A DNA stretch of 64,000 bases from CAIKBL01 sp964555355 (GTDB lineage: Bacteria > Pseudomonadota > Gammaproteobacteria > Ga0077536). A program made the translations under genes and the position numbers. Location: the NCBI GenBank assembly GCA_964555355.1, contig CAZKRY010000013.1, positions 1-64,000 on the forward strand, read 5' to 3'. The notes beneath the pieces are model-generated. The model saw nothing but the letters and a program-made list of their open reading frames with translations, was not told where the DNA came from and ran no database searches. Shown piece by piece: positions 1-7,423 of the stretch (positions within the stretch are counted from its first letter, which is position 1; each line of letters opens with the position of its first letter).

Positions 1-300
1 ACACGCGAAAGCGTGTGCGAATCAATCCCTCTCCCCACTACCGGCGCGGACCCCCCCGGGTCCTTTTTCTTTTTGGGATCTGGCGGAGAGAGCTGGCGAC
101 GCGGAACCCTAAGGTTCGACCGATTCGCGAATAGCGAATCGGGACGCCGCAGGCGCCCCGCAGGGGTGAGCACACGCGAAAGCGTGTGCGAATCAATCCC
201 TCTCCCCACTACCGGCGCGGACCCCCTCGGGTCCTTTTTCTTTTTGGGATCTGGCGGAGAGAGCTGGCGACGTGGAACAGTACGTCCAACCGATTCGCGA
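1..300. repeat. 171-bp tandem duplication with GAAA-loop hairpins
   Basis: Two head-to-tail copies with a period of 171 bases: the block starting at base 1 recurs at 172 with very few changes up to about base 270, then decays. Each copy opens with a short perfect hairpin (stem ACACGC/GCGTGT, loop GAAA, at 1-16 and 172-187) and contains a pyrimidine-rich CCTTTTTCTTTTT tract. Copy one also carries a second hairpin at about 120-141 (CGATTCGC/GCGAATCG) that is disrupted in copy two. Open frames through the block simply repeat the same peptide and look spurious. The left end is cut by the window, so more copies may exist. Bases 301-483 hold nothing I recognise. Confidence 0.85.
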
Positions 301-483
301 CGTTCAAATTTCTGATGTCCAAGACAGCCTGTGTTTCCGATAGACCGCGCGAGTGGGCGGAAACCGCTCGGGATCATTCAAGCTTCCAATCGTCACATCT
401 ATCCGACCGGTAAGCATATCGCTTTGCCAACACAGTGTGGTGCCGCATTTCGAGCAGAATTTCCGCACCACTGGAGTCCTCGG

Positions 484-837
484 CTACCGGCAAAGATTCT
501 CACACGGTTTGCCGTCACCATCACCATCTAATCGCGACAATCCACACGTGCTGAGAAAATACATCGCTTCTTGACAGCTTGTCATCTGCGTGCAGTAAGT
601 TTTCGTGCCGCATGCGCCGCTAGGCACGGGCGCCATACTCCGATACGGCGCGCGATTCGTCCCGTTACCTTGGAGCATTTGAGCCTGAGACGAATATGAT
701 TCCCCAGCATGCTCGCCGCGATGGCAGTGGTAGCCGCCTTGCTTGCGATTGTGGTGGCAGCCGTAACCATCTAACCCCCCACCGTGAGGGAAACCCGCGA
801 TCGGAAAAACAAGCAACGCAAGAGCTGGCAAGCGCAC
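484..837 (-). CDS. secreted YHYH / excalibur domain protein
   Basis: A protein of 117 residues with a hydrophobic N-terminal stretch (about residues 2-16) that looks like a signal peptide. Next comes a His/Cys-rich YHYH-type motif (HGGGLDGYGCHHNRKQGGYH, about residues 18-37). The C-terminal segment carries paired cysteines and DGDGDGKPCENLC, the calcium-binding signature of excalibur domains, which resemble the EF-hand loop. Such proteins are exported, and calcium binding is inferred from DxDxDG. The start is GTG at 837, chosen because a GGAG sits about 9 bases upstream and the signal peptide begins there. It stands alone, with no operon partner. The physiological role is unknown. Confidence 0.75.
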   Translation of the reverse strand: MRLPALALLVFPIAGFPHGGGLDGYGCHHNRKQGGYHCHRGEHAGESYSSQAQMLQGNGTNRAPYRSMAPVPSGACGTKTYCTQMTSCQEAMYFLSTCGLSRLDGDGDGKPCENLCR

Positions 838-994
838 GTTGAACGTCTCCAGGCAAATTATGGCGTGCGAGGCGACCTCCCTGATGACTCGTGGATGTTA
901 GTGTAGTCCGCTCATGGAATATCTCGAAACAACGGAAATCAACCCGGCGAATAAGATGGGCAATTCGCGTGAGACGGATTCGTTGAGAAGTGTA

Positions 995-1290
995 AGGGCC
1001 AATCCCTCGCTTATGGGTGGCCGGCGGGGTCATTCGCTGCCGGACGATTTCGAACACCGTTTTGAACTGCGCGTCGTACTTGGGCTTCGAGCGCTGCGAA
1101 TCTACACGTTAAATCTTTGTATGAAGTCAGCGCTTCGCGTAAGCGTTCGAAGGCGCGCACGATCTCGATATTGACCGCGATGGCTCGTGAGCAGCGCAGG
1201 ATGGAAGACAACGTTGCCGCACCTAGTTGGCTGAACGCGTAAGGCGCATACCGCCCACCGGGACCGCTGCCTGAGATCACGGATTCCGAT
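995..1290 (-). pseudogene. remnant of ORF6N/KilA-N family phage antirepressor
   Basis: Reading the minus strand, a fragment resembles the end of the ORF6N domain (GGRYAPYAFSQLGAATLSSI, then AIAVNIEIVRAFERLREAL). The frame then breaks after ALEA. In the next frame the expected tail continues as YDAQFKTVFEIVRQRMTPP and ends near KRGIGP. One extra base at about 1084-1090 explains the shift. The N-terminal part of the domain is missing and the PAS gene abuts on that side. Intact relatives are phage- or island-borne DNA-binding proteins, so this marks an old mobile-element insertion. The rest of the 838-1320 gap shows no other gene. Confidence 0.6.
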
Positions 1291-1320
1291 CTCGAGTGCT
1301 GCAATCGTCCGTTTAATCGA

Positions 1321-1752
1321 TTACTCCAAACACCAGTCACTCTCGATTCGCGGGCCGTATGTCCGCGCGTGATGCGGCCACGCATTCACTTTGCGCACGA
1401 TTAAAATGATGCGTCCGGTTGGTGAGTCGGCGAGTGGATTGAAATACAGCGTGCTCATGAACGGCTCGCCGCTTCGTTTGATGGCTCGGAACGGGATGTC
1501 GCAGTGACTCAGAAACATCGTTTTGGGACTTAACCAAGCGAGGTTGCCCGGTTCGGCAACAAGCCTTGGGATCAACGTGGAGACGTGCGCGCCGCGCAAT
1601 TCACCATCTGTTGTGCCAAACAAGCGGGCGCCATCCGGATCGCAACCGGCAATCGTGCCATCGGCTTCTAGCAACAAGCGGCCGCACGCGGGTGCGTCGC
1701 TAGCGTGGCGCTCTGGGTCTTCAAGGGTCTTTAAAAGAGCCTGGGATGACAT
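1321..1752 (-). CDS. small PAS-domain protein
   Basis: A protein of 143 residues. From about residue 25 to 125 it reads as one PAS fold: RLLLEADGTIAGCDPDGARL, then LFGTTDGELRGAHVSTLIP, then a segment with FRAIKRSGEPFMSTLYFNPL and RIILIVRKV as the final strand. No output domain (kinase, GGDEF, HTH) follows, so it is a stand-alone sensory module that would act by binding a partner or ligand. The ATG at 1752 is preferred over one 12 codons upstream because GGGAGGGG lies just before it. The last residues (ESDWCLE) run up to the ORF6N remnant, so the C-terminus may have been altered by that insertion. Confidence 0.6.
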   Translation of the reverse strand: MSSQALLKTLEDPERHASDAPACGRLLLEADGTIAGCDPDGARLFGTTDGELRGAHVSTLIPRLVAEPGNLAWLSPKTMFLSHCDIPFRAIKRSGEPFMSTLYFNPLADSPTGRIILIVRKVNAWPHHARTYGPRIESDWCLE

Positions 1753-1868
1753 AACCCCTCCCTTCCGCAACGGATAGCGGCCGCGCAACTCATATACTTA
1801 AGGGCCCCCATATAGAAAGTAGAGCCCTTTTCAAGTTCGCGCCGTGGGTAATCTCAAAAGTAGTTCAA

Positions 1869-2306
1869 TTACAGCGAGGCCGCCAGCGCTTCCCGCAAAT
1901 CTTGATCGGGCACTTCCGCGAGATCTTTGGATATTTCGGATTTAACCAGCGCCGCGGTCGACGCATCGAGCGCGTGCCGCAAATGGCCGAGTAATTTCGG
2001 TCCCGCCACCAGGACGAGACGCTCGTATTGCCACTTGAGGCGGCCGCTCCGCAAGCGATCTGCCAGTTCGCGCGCAAAGTCCTCGGCCAAGTGCTCGGTA
2101 GGTGAATGTTCCGTGGCGTAGGCGTGACGCTGATTACCAAGGCTATCAACACTTCGTCCGTGCGAATCGGCATCGATATCGCGATTTCTCAAGCGGCCCG
2201 CCGGATGGTCGATTCTTTCCACTATTTCGAGCGGCGATCGCGGCCCCGCCATCGCACAAATGCGCGCCCCGGCGCGATGCGCAACTAAAAACCAAGTAGT
2301 CGACAT
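1869..2306 (-). CDS. host attachment protein family (AtsE-like)
   Basis: A protein of 145 residues with the layout of the host-attachment family first noted in plant-associated bacteria. It has an N-terminal strand (TTWFLVAHRAGARI), a variable acidic/basic middle with HLAEDFARELADRLRSGRL, then YERLVLVAGPKLLGHLRHAL and a tail VKSEISKDLAEVPDQDLREAL. The late region resembles release-factor/eRF1-like folds, where the family is thought to bind RNA or ribosomes. The attachment role itself rests on early genetic work and is uncertain. There is no signal peptide, so it should be cytoplasmic. It is separated from its neighbours and a GAGGG upstream is the likely ribosome site. Confidence 0.7.
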   Translation of the reverse strand: MSTTWFLVAHRAGARICAMAGPRSPLEIVERIDHPAGRLRNRDIDADSHGRSVDSLGNQRHAYATEHSPTEHLAEDFARELADRLRSGRLKWQYERLVLVAGPKLLGHLRHALDASTAALVKSEISKDLAEVPDQDLREALAASL

Positions 2307-2409
2307 GTCGCATCCCTCACTCTTGCAAGTGAAGGATGGGGCATCGCGCAGGAAGGGGGGTGATCTGTGTCAGTTGCGGGACTGAAAACGCTTCGGCTCG
2401 CGCGCGCGT

Positions 2410-2889
2410 TCAGTCTCTTAAAAAATAATCGTCAAGCAATTCCCGCACGCAACCGTCGCCGCCCTTTTTGGTCAACACCACCTGGCACGCGCGCGCCACA
2501 CCACGTGCGGCGTCCGCCGGACAGGCGGCGAATCCCACGGCTTCCATAATCTCAATATCGTTTACGTCATCTCCCACATAGGCTACCTCGGACAGACCGA
2601 TCCCCAGTTCATCGCACCAACTCTTCAACACGTCCAATTTGGGGGTTTGCCCAACATACACTTTTTGTACCCCCATCATCTCGGCGCGTTTGACGATGGC
2701 GCCCTGCGACTTGCCATGGCTGATGATGCCAAAACGCAATCCGCGCTTGATACCCAAGGCCACGCCCATGCCGTCTTTAACGTTGAACTTCCTGAACTGC
2801 TCCCCCGAATCGAGCACGTAAATACCGCTATCCGTCAACGTGCCGTCAACATCCAGCACGATGAACTTGATTTTGGAGGCATCGATCAT
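2410..2889 (-). CDS. KdsC-like HAD phosphatase
   Basis: A compact HAD-family phosphatase of 160 residues without a cap domain, as in 3-deoxy-D-manno-octulosonate-8-phosphate phosphatases. Motif I is FIVLDVDGTLTD (nucleophile Asp and acid/base Asp, about residues 9-20), motif II is the ISHGKS segment, motif III is a Lys before the mid-region, and motif IV is YVGDDVNDIEIM. KdsC dephosphorylates KDO-8-P in lipopolysaccharide core synthesis, but kdsA, kdsB, kdsD and lpt genes are not adjacent. Another sugar phosphate is therefore possible. The ATG at 2889 (MIDASKIKF) is chosen over an upstream in-frame start that would overlap the NIPSNAP gene by 40 codons. The two genes are 5 bases apart and probably translationally coupled. 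Confidence 0.75.
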   Translation of the reverse strand: MIDASKIKFIVLDVDGTLTDSGIYVLDSGEQFRKFNVKDGMGVALGIKRGLRFGIISHGKSQGAIVKRAEMMGVQKVYVGQTPKLDVLKSWCDELGIGLSEVAYVGDDVNDIEIMEAVGFAACPADAARGVARACQVVLTKKGGDGCVRELLDDYFLRD

Positions 2890-2894
2890 CAGCG

Positions 2895-3221
2895 TTAGGG
2901 CTGCGGGCCCCACGGCGCCGAGACTAGCAGCTTCACTTCTTGAGATACCAACAGCGGACGAAACTTCGGCGCAAAGCCTTCGATGAATTCTTGATTGGCG
3001 TATAACGTCGCCCAATGCGCACGCCGCGCGGCGTCATCGGCGAATCTCCATAGATGAACAAGTTGGTTGATGGTGCCGGTGTCGGCTTGAAAATAACCCA
3101 CTAGGTTTTTGTCGAGCCCGGCTTTCTGCAACGCGGGATAGCCCAGTTCGGTATAGAGCTTGACGGCCTCGGCCATTTTGCCGACTTGGAGGGTGTAGGT
3201 GCGCATTTCGTACAAAGCCAT
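2895..3221 (-). CDS. NIPSNAP family protein
   Basis: A protein of 108 residues with the ferredoxin-like alpha/beta NIPSNAP fold. It starts MRTYTL-type (YEMRTYTLQVGKMAEAVKLY), has a central VGYFQADTGTINQLVHLWRF and ends with FRPLLVSQEVKLL. Bacterial NIPSNAP proteins are cytoplasmic, form dimers like antibiotic-biosynthesis monooxygenases, and often sit beside catabolic genes. No reaction is firmly known. The stop codon lies 5 bases before the KdsC-like gene, so the two form a short operon. Confidence 0.8.
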   Translation of the reverse strand: MALYEMRTYTLQVGKMAEAVKLYTELGYPALQKAGLDKNLVGYFQADTGTINQLVHLWRFADDAARRAHWATLYANQEFIEGFAPKFRPLLVSQEVKLLVSAPWGPQP

Positions 3222-3384
3222 GGAGTTTCCTTCCGTTAATCGCAGTGAGGTTGGGCTAGTGTAGCGTTGCGCTTGCCGGCGTGTCCCACCCGGCGGTGCA
3301 ATGAGTTTGCAATCTTGCCTTTGCCTGCCGCAAATGCGATTCCATTGATTATCATCGCGGAAAATCGGGGATTAGGAGGTCTCA

Positions 3385-3981
3385 ATGCTTACGCTCTATA
3401 ACATGCCGCTCGCGCTCAACTGCTACAAAGTACGTTTGCTGCTCGGTTATTTGCGCGTGGATTACACGCGACATCCAATCGATCTGCTCAATAACGAGCA
3501 CAAGAGTCCCGAATTTTTGAAGATAAACCCATTCGGCCAACTGCCAGTATTAAAGGCAGGTGAGCAATACCTGCGCGACTCCCAAGCAATCCTGGTGTGG
3601 CTTGCGCGCAAGTTTGGCGAAGGACGCTGGATGCCGACCGACGCCGATCAAGAAGCAATCGTCAATAATTGGCTGGCCGCCGCGGGGTATGAACTCCGTT
3701 TAGGCCCGTATGACGCGCGGTTGGCGAAACTTTTTCCGTGGCTGTGCGTGAACGCGAATACGGTGCGTGAGCGGAGCGATCTCGCGCTCAAACTATTCAA
3801 CGATCGCTTGCGCGATCGCAAGTGGCTCGCGCTCGATCATCCCACCGTCGCCGATGTCGCGTCGTATCCCGCGCTCGCGCACTGCGGGGACGGTGACATC
3901 AGTCTGGAGGGTTATCCGGCTATTCAAGCGTGGCTCGCGCGTATGCAGCATCTGCCTGGATATGTCGGCATCCTCGATTGA
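3385..3981 (+). CDS. glutathione S-transferase
   Basis: A protein of 198 residues with a thioredoxin-like N-terminal domain (residues 1-80: LTLYNMPLALNCYKVRLLL, then INPFGQLPVL with the cis-Pro, then LRDSQAILVWLA, the Glu/Asp-Ser glutathione-binding pair). An all-helical C-terminal domain follows (DHPTVADVASYPAL motif near residue 155). It conjugates glutathione to electrophiles or acts on glutathionylated intermediates in the cytoplasm. The active residue is likely the Asn/Cys region NCYK near position 11. A clear AGGAGG precedes the ATG. It is transcribed alone and convergent with the amidase gene. Confidence 0.88.
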   Translation: MLTLYNMPLALNCYKVRLLLGYLRVDYTRHPIDLLNNEHKSPEFLKINPFGQLPVLKAGEQYLRDSQAILVWLARKFGEGRWMPTDADQEAIVNNWLAAAGYELRLGPYDARLAKLFPWLCVNANTVRERSDLALKLFNDRLRDRKWLALDHPTVADVASYPALAHCGDGDISLEGYPAIQAWLARMQHLPGYVGILD

Positions 3982-4035
3982 GAAATCAAGCGCTATTCCG
4001 CGCCCGCCGTGCGACAGCGGACGCAGCGCGGGCGT

Positions 4036-5475
4036 TCACGCGTAGTGGGATGGTTTGCGACCACTCCACGGCAACGCCGCTTCCAGCTGACCCGCCAAGC
4101 TATACAAAGTTTCTTCGTCGCCCAGTCTGCCGACAAATTGCATCGCCAGCGGCAACCCGGATTTCGCCTGCCAAAGCGGCAGCATGATCGCGGGTTGCCC
4201 AGTGGTATTAAACAAGGCGGTGAAGGTCGAATAATTCGTAATGATGTGCTGCCACCAGCCCATCATGTCCATGCCTTTCGCATTTTGATCGAGTTCGCCC
4301 AGTTTGGCGACATCGCGCGATAAGCCGGGCGTGAGTAGCACATCGTATTTGCGCATGACGGCACCGACCGCGCGCGACACTTTGTTCTGCATGCTCATCG
4401 CTTCTTCCATTTGGATTGCGCGCAGCGACTTGCCGTATTTGTACACTTCGAGCGTCACCGCTTCGGTGTTCTTCGCGCTGATCGCCTGCCCCGTGATCTT
4501 CGCAAACTGTTCCATGAAATAGCCGAGCGTCACCGCCCAGCAGCGAATGGAGGATTCATCAAAAGCTTCCGCGTCGTAATCGATTTTCATCGGCTCGCAG
4601 TGATGTCCCAGATCTTCCAGCAACTTCTGCGTCGCGGTTAGTCTGTCTTTGTTTTCTCGCGCGATCGCACGTCCGCCGGGAAGCTTATCGACGACGCCAA
4701 TCCGCAACGATCCAGGTGGGGTCAGCGCCGCGGAAAGAAAGCTCTTGCGCGGCGGCTCCGCGGTGTAGAAGTAACCGTCATCCGGGCCGGCGAGAGCATC
4801 GAGCAAGGCGGCGGAATCGCGCACGCTGCGTGTTTCCGCAAACTCGATCGCCAATCCCCACAAAAAAATCCCGCTGTCAGGCCCGGTGGGCGTGCGGCCG
4901 CGCGTCGGTTTCATCCCCACCACGCCGTTACACGCGGCGGGAATGCGAATCGAACCGCCGCCATCGTTGGCATGCGCGATGGGGACCATGCCCGACCCAA
5001 CCGCGGCGCCAGCGCCACCGGACGAGCCGCCGACGGAATAGCCCAGGTTCCATGGGTTACGGGTGGGGCCATAAATCAACGCTTCGGAGTTCGCATTGAA
5101 GGCCATTTCAGGCGTCGTGCTGGTCCCCACGGTCACGAATCCCGCGGCGTTACAGCGCCGCATGAGCTCAGTGTCATTAGCATAGGTGACGTTGGCAGCT
5201 AGGCGTGAGCCGTGCGAGGAGACCATGCCTTTAAAGTGCATGCCAAATTCCTTCACCAGGAAGGGCACGCCATGAAAGGGCCCAGCAGATAAACCCGCTT
5301 TAATGCTTTTGCGGGCGTGCTCCGGCAGTTGCTGAACCACGCAATTGATCTGGGGGTTTAAACGGGTGATGGCGTCCTGGGCGCTATCCGCCAAGTCCTG
5401 CGGAGAGACTTCTCGTCGGCGTACCAATTCCGCTAGGCCTAAGCCGTCATATCGACTGTATTCTGGGAAAATCAT
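4036..5475 (-). CDS. amidase signature family amidohydrolase
   Basis: A protein of about 479 residues of the amidase signature family (GatA, acylamidases, hydrazidases). The Ser-cisSer-Lys triad is readable: Lys in FLVKEFGMHF, the glycine/serine-rich VGGSSGGAGAAVGSGM, and GGGSIRIPAACNGVVGMKPT. It hydrolyses an amide bond. GatA is unlikely because gatB and gatC are absent and the C-terminus is of the amidase type (QPAIMLPLWQAKSGLPLAMQ). I set the start at the ATG giving MIFPEYSRY because GAGG precedes it closely. An ATG five codons upstream (with GAAGGA) is an alternative. Substrate unknown. Confidence 0.85.
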   Translation of the reverse strand: MIFPEYSRYDGLGLAELVRRREVSPQDLADSAQDAITRLNPQINCVVQQLPEHARKSIKAGLSAGPFHGVPFLVKEFGMHFKGMVSSHGSRLAANVTYANDTELMRRCNAAGFVTVGTSTTPEMAFNANSEALIYGPTRNPWNLGYSVGGSSGGAGAAVGSGMVPIAHANDGGGSIRIPAACNGVVGMKPTRGRTPTGPDSGIFLWGLAIEFAETRSVRDSAALLDALAGPDDGYFYTAEPPRKSFLSAALTPPGSLRIGVVDKLPGGRAIARENKDRLTATQKLLEDLGHHCEPMKIDYDAEAFDESSIRCWAVTLGYFMEQFAKITGQAISAKNTEAVTLEVYKYGKSLRAIQMEEAMSMQNKVSRAVGAVMRKYDVLLTPGLSRDVAKLGELDQNAKGMDMMGWWQHIITNYSTFTALFNTTGQPAIMLPLWQAKSGLPLAMQFVGRLGDEETLYSLAGQLEAALPWSGRKPSHYA

Positions 5476-5600
5476 CGTTGCCTCGCGCATTCCTTCGGAG
5501 AGGATGACAAGCCTATCGAAAATAGGCGTCACAGCGCTACAGCGGAACCCGGCGCTGCGCTAGGATGCGGGCAGTTACAGTATCGCTTAAGGAGTGTTTA

Positions 5601-6275
5601 ATGGATTTTGTGGATGTCGCCAAAACTACCTTCGCGGTACGGGACTTCGTACCTTCGGAACTCAGCGACGAGACGCTGTATCGGTTGCTCGATCAAGCGC
5701 GGTTCGCGCCCAGCGGTGGCAATCGCCAAGGGTGGCGCGTCATCGCGATCCGCGAACCCGATACGCGCCGCCGGTTAGCCGCGCTCGCCAAACCTTGGAT
5801 GCAGAAATATTTCACGCAGGTTAAGGCTGGCGAGAATCCGTTTAACACCATCGTGCCGACCAAGGTGACGCCGGAGCAGGTGGCCGCGACGCGTCTCAAT
5901 TTTCCCATGCTTGATCAACTGCACGACACCAGTTTGATTCCGGTGGTACTGGTGGTCGCCGTTGACTTAAGTGTCGTCGCATCTTTCGACAGCATGTTGG
6001 ATCGCATTGGCGTCATCAGCGGCGGTTCCATCTACCCGTTCGTCTGGAGTTTGTTGATGGCGGCGCGTAACGAAGGATATGGCGGCGTATTAACCACTTT
6101 TCTGGCGCCGGAAGAACGTAAGGTGCAGGAACTGTTAGGACTACCGTCGCATTTCGCGGTGGCGGCGATGGTGCCGCTCGGCAAGCCGCGCAAGCAATTA
6201 ACCAAGTTGAAAAGGAATGCGGTCGATTCGTTTACGCGAGTTGATCGCTGGGACGGTAAGCCGTTGGCTCGCTAA
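5601..6275 (+). CDS. nitroreductase family FMN enzyme
   Basis: A protein of 224 residues of the nitroreductase fold: FAVRDFVPSELSDETLYRLL at the start, FAPSGGNRQGWRVIAI (FMN phosphate and ribityl contacts), and a C-terminal ATGVLT-type region seen here as NEGYGGVLTTFL followed by a short helix. FMN-dependent reduction of nitroaromatics, quinones or flavin-like substrates by NAD(P)H is the family activity. The start at 5601 is decided by TAAGGAGTG 7 bases upstream; an earlier in-frame start lacks a site. It is divergent from the amidase gene. A single palindromic intergenic repeat follows its stop. Confidence 0.85.
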   Translation: MDFVDVAKTTFAVRDFVPSELSDETLYRLLDQARFAPSGGNRQGWRVIAIREPDTRRRLAALAKPWMQKYFTQVKAGENPFNTIVPTKVTPEQVAATRLNFPMLDQLHDTSLIPVVLVVAVDLSVVASFDSMLDRIGVISGGSIYPFVWSLLMAARNEGYGGVLTTFLAPEERKVQELLGLPSHFAVAAMVPLGKPRKQLTKLKRNAVDSFTRVDRWDGKPLAR

Positions 6276-6283
6276 CGTTTCCG

Positions 6284-6317
6284 CTCACCCTAACCCTCTC
6301 CCGCGGGCGGGAGAGGG
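6284..6317. repeat. intergenic palindrome, CTCTCCCGC type
   Basis: The stretch CTCACCCTAACCCTCTCCCG followed by its mirror CGGGCGGGAGAGGG forms a strong hairpin between the convergent nitroreductase and luciferase-like genes. The same element recurs at about 10514, 20421, 28260 and 57813 in this window, always in intergenic space between gene ends. It probably acts as a REP-like repeat and a bidirectional transcript end. Confidence 0.8.
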
Positions 6318-6331
6318 AAAAAACCGGCCGA

Positions 6332-7348
6332 CTACAGTTTTGGGATAACTTGTTCGCCGAACATTCGAATGTCCTTCAGCGCCTCGTCTTGCGCGGGTTC
6401 CCCGAGTTGGCGCATGCGGAGCATGAGGTAGTCGGGTTTGATTTCTTCCTGCCACATTTTCAGTTGCTCCAGGCATTCCGCCGGAGAGCCGGCAATCAGT
6501 CGATCTTTCGCTACTTTCTCAAAAGTCAGAGATTCCGCGCTTTTGACATCTTGCAGGTACTTATCCGGCGCATAAGCGCCAAATCCGTAATACCAGCGAT
6601 GGGTGACCATCGTCATCGCGCTTTTGTCGACGCACGCCTGCCAGGTATCGCCGATGACGCAGTCACGCATCAAACACACATACGGTTTGCGACCACTCTG
6701 TTTCGCCGCGGCGCGATATTGGTTGGTGTAATCCTTAATCACCGGTAGCGATTGAATCGGATCGGCAATCCAACCATCAGCCAAGCGGCCGGCGCGCGCG
6801 ATGCCTTCCGGCACCCAACCCGCGAGCCAGATCGGCGGACCGCCGGCCTGATAGGGCGTCGGCGTCACGCGCACGTTGTCAATTTGGTGATACTTGCTCG
6901 GATGCGAGAACGGTTTGCCGGTCCACGCTTTGCGTAGCACTTCAACGATTTCTTCGGTACGACCGACCCGCTGTTTGGGATTCACGCCAAAGGCCGCAAA
7001 ATCACCGGGTTGATAGGCAATACCGGCGGCGGTGATGAAGCGGCCTTTGGTCGCTTGATCGACCACCGCGATGTCTTCCGCCAAACGGATAGGGTGATAA
7101 AGCGGCGCGAGCAACACACAAGTGCCGACCTTCAAACGCGTGGTTTTCATGCCGACCAAACCGGCCATCAACACCGGTGCCGGCAGATAGCCATCTTCTT
7201 GCTGGTGGTGTTCGGTGAAAAAGAAGCCGTCGAAACCCACCTGTTCGCAGAGCACGGCTTGCTCCACGATTTCATCGATCATGCGCGCGACGTTTTCACC
7301 TTTGGGTGGGTCCTGCGTGCATGGAAAGTAACCGACCGGTGTCGCCAT
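6332..7348 (-). CDS. LLM-class flavin-dependent oxidoreductase
   Basis: A protein of 338 residues with the bacterial luciferase-like TIM barrel. It begins VGYFPCTQDPP, with FDGFFFTEHHQQ near residue 40 (the conserved EHH segment) and TTRLKVGTCVLLAPLYHPIR, the standard strand 3 block. GRFITAAGIAYQPGDFAAFG and PIWLAGWVPEGIARAGRLAD follow. Members use FMNH2 or F420H2 and commonly act as monooxygenases or reductases on small organic substrates. The cofactor cannot be told by eye. There is no flavin reductase beside it, although the nitroreductase-type FMN enzyme ends just downstream on the other strand. The stop is followed by a palindromic repeat. Confidence 0.85.
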   Translation of the reverse strand: MATPVGYFPCTQDPPKGENVARMIDEIVEQAVLCEQVGFDGFFFTEHHQQEDGYLPAPVLMAGLVGMKTTRLKVGTCVLLAPLYHPIRLAEDIAVVDQATKGRFITAAGIAYQPGDFAAFGVNPKQRVGRTEEIVEVLRKAWTGKPFSHPSKYHQIDNVRVTPTPYQAGGPPIWLAGWVPEGIARAGRLADGWIADPIQSLPVIKDYTNQYRAAAKQSGRKPYVCLMRDCVIGDTWQACVDKSAMTMVTHRWYYGFGAYAPDKYLQDVKSAESLTFEKVAKDRLIAGSPAECLEQLKMWQEEIKPDYLMLRMRQLGEPAQDEALKDIRMFGEQVIPKL

Positions 7349-7423
7349 AAATCCTCCGAAGGCAAGGGATAATTACCGGCCGCGTGGGCCGGCTAACGCG
7401 CGTATTATCGACCGAACAAGCGG

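Noticed and set aside
1..300. Possible CRISPR array
   Set aside because: Only two copies with a 171-base period that is repeat throughout, with no short direct repeats and unique spacers, and no cas genes.
13..413. Two overlapping plus-strand frames in the tandem repeat
   Set aside because: They translate the repeat into a repeated peptide and lack any start-site support.
4036..5475. Glutamyl-tRNA amidotransferase subunit A
   Set aside because: No gatB or gatC nearby, and the sequence fits the general amidase branch.
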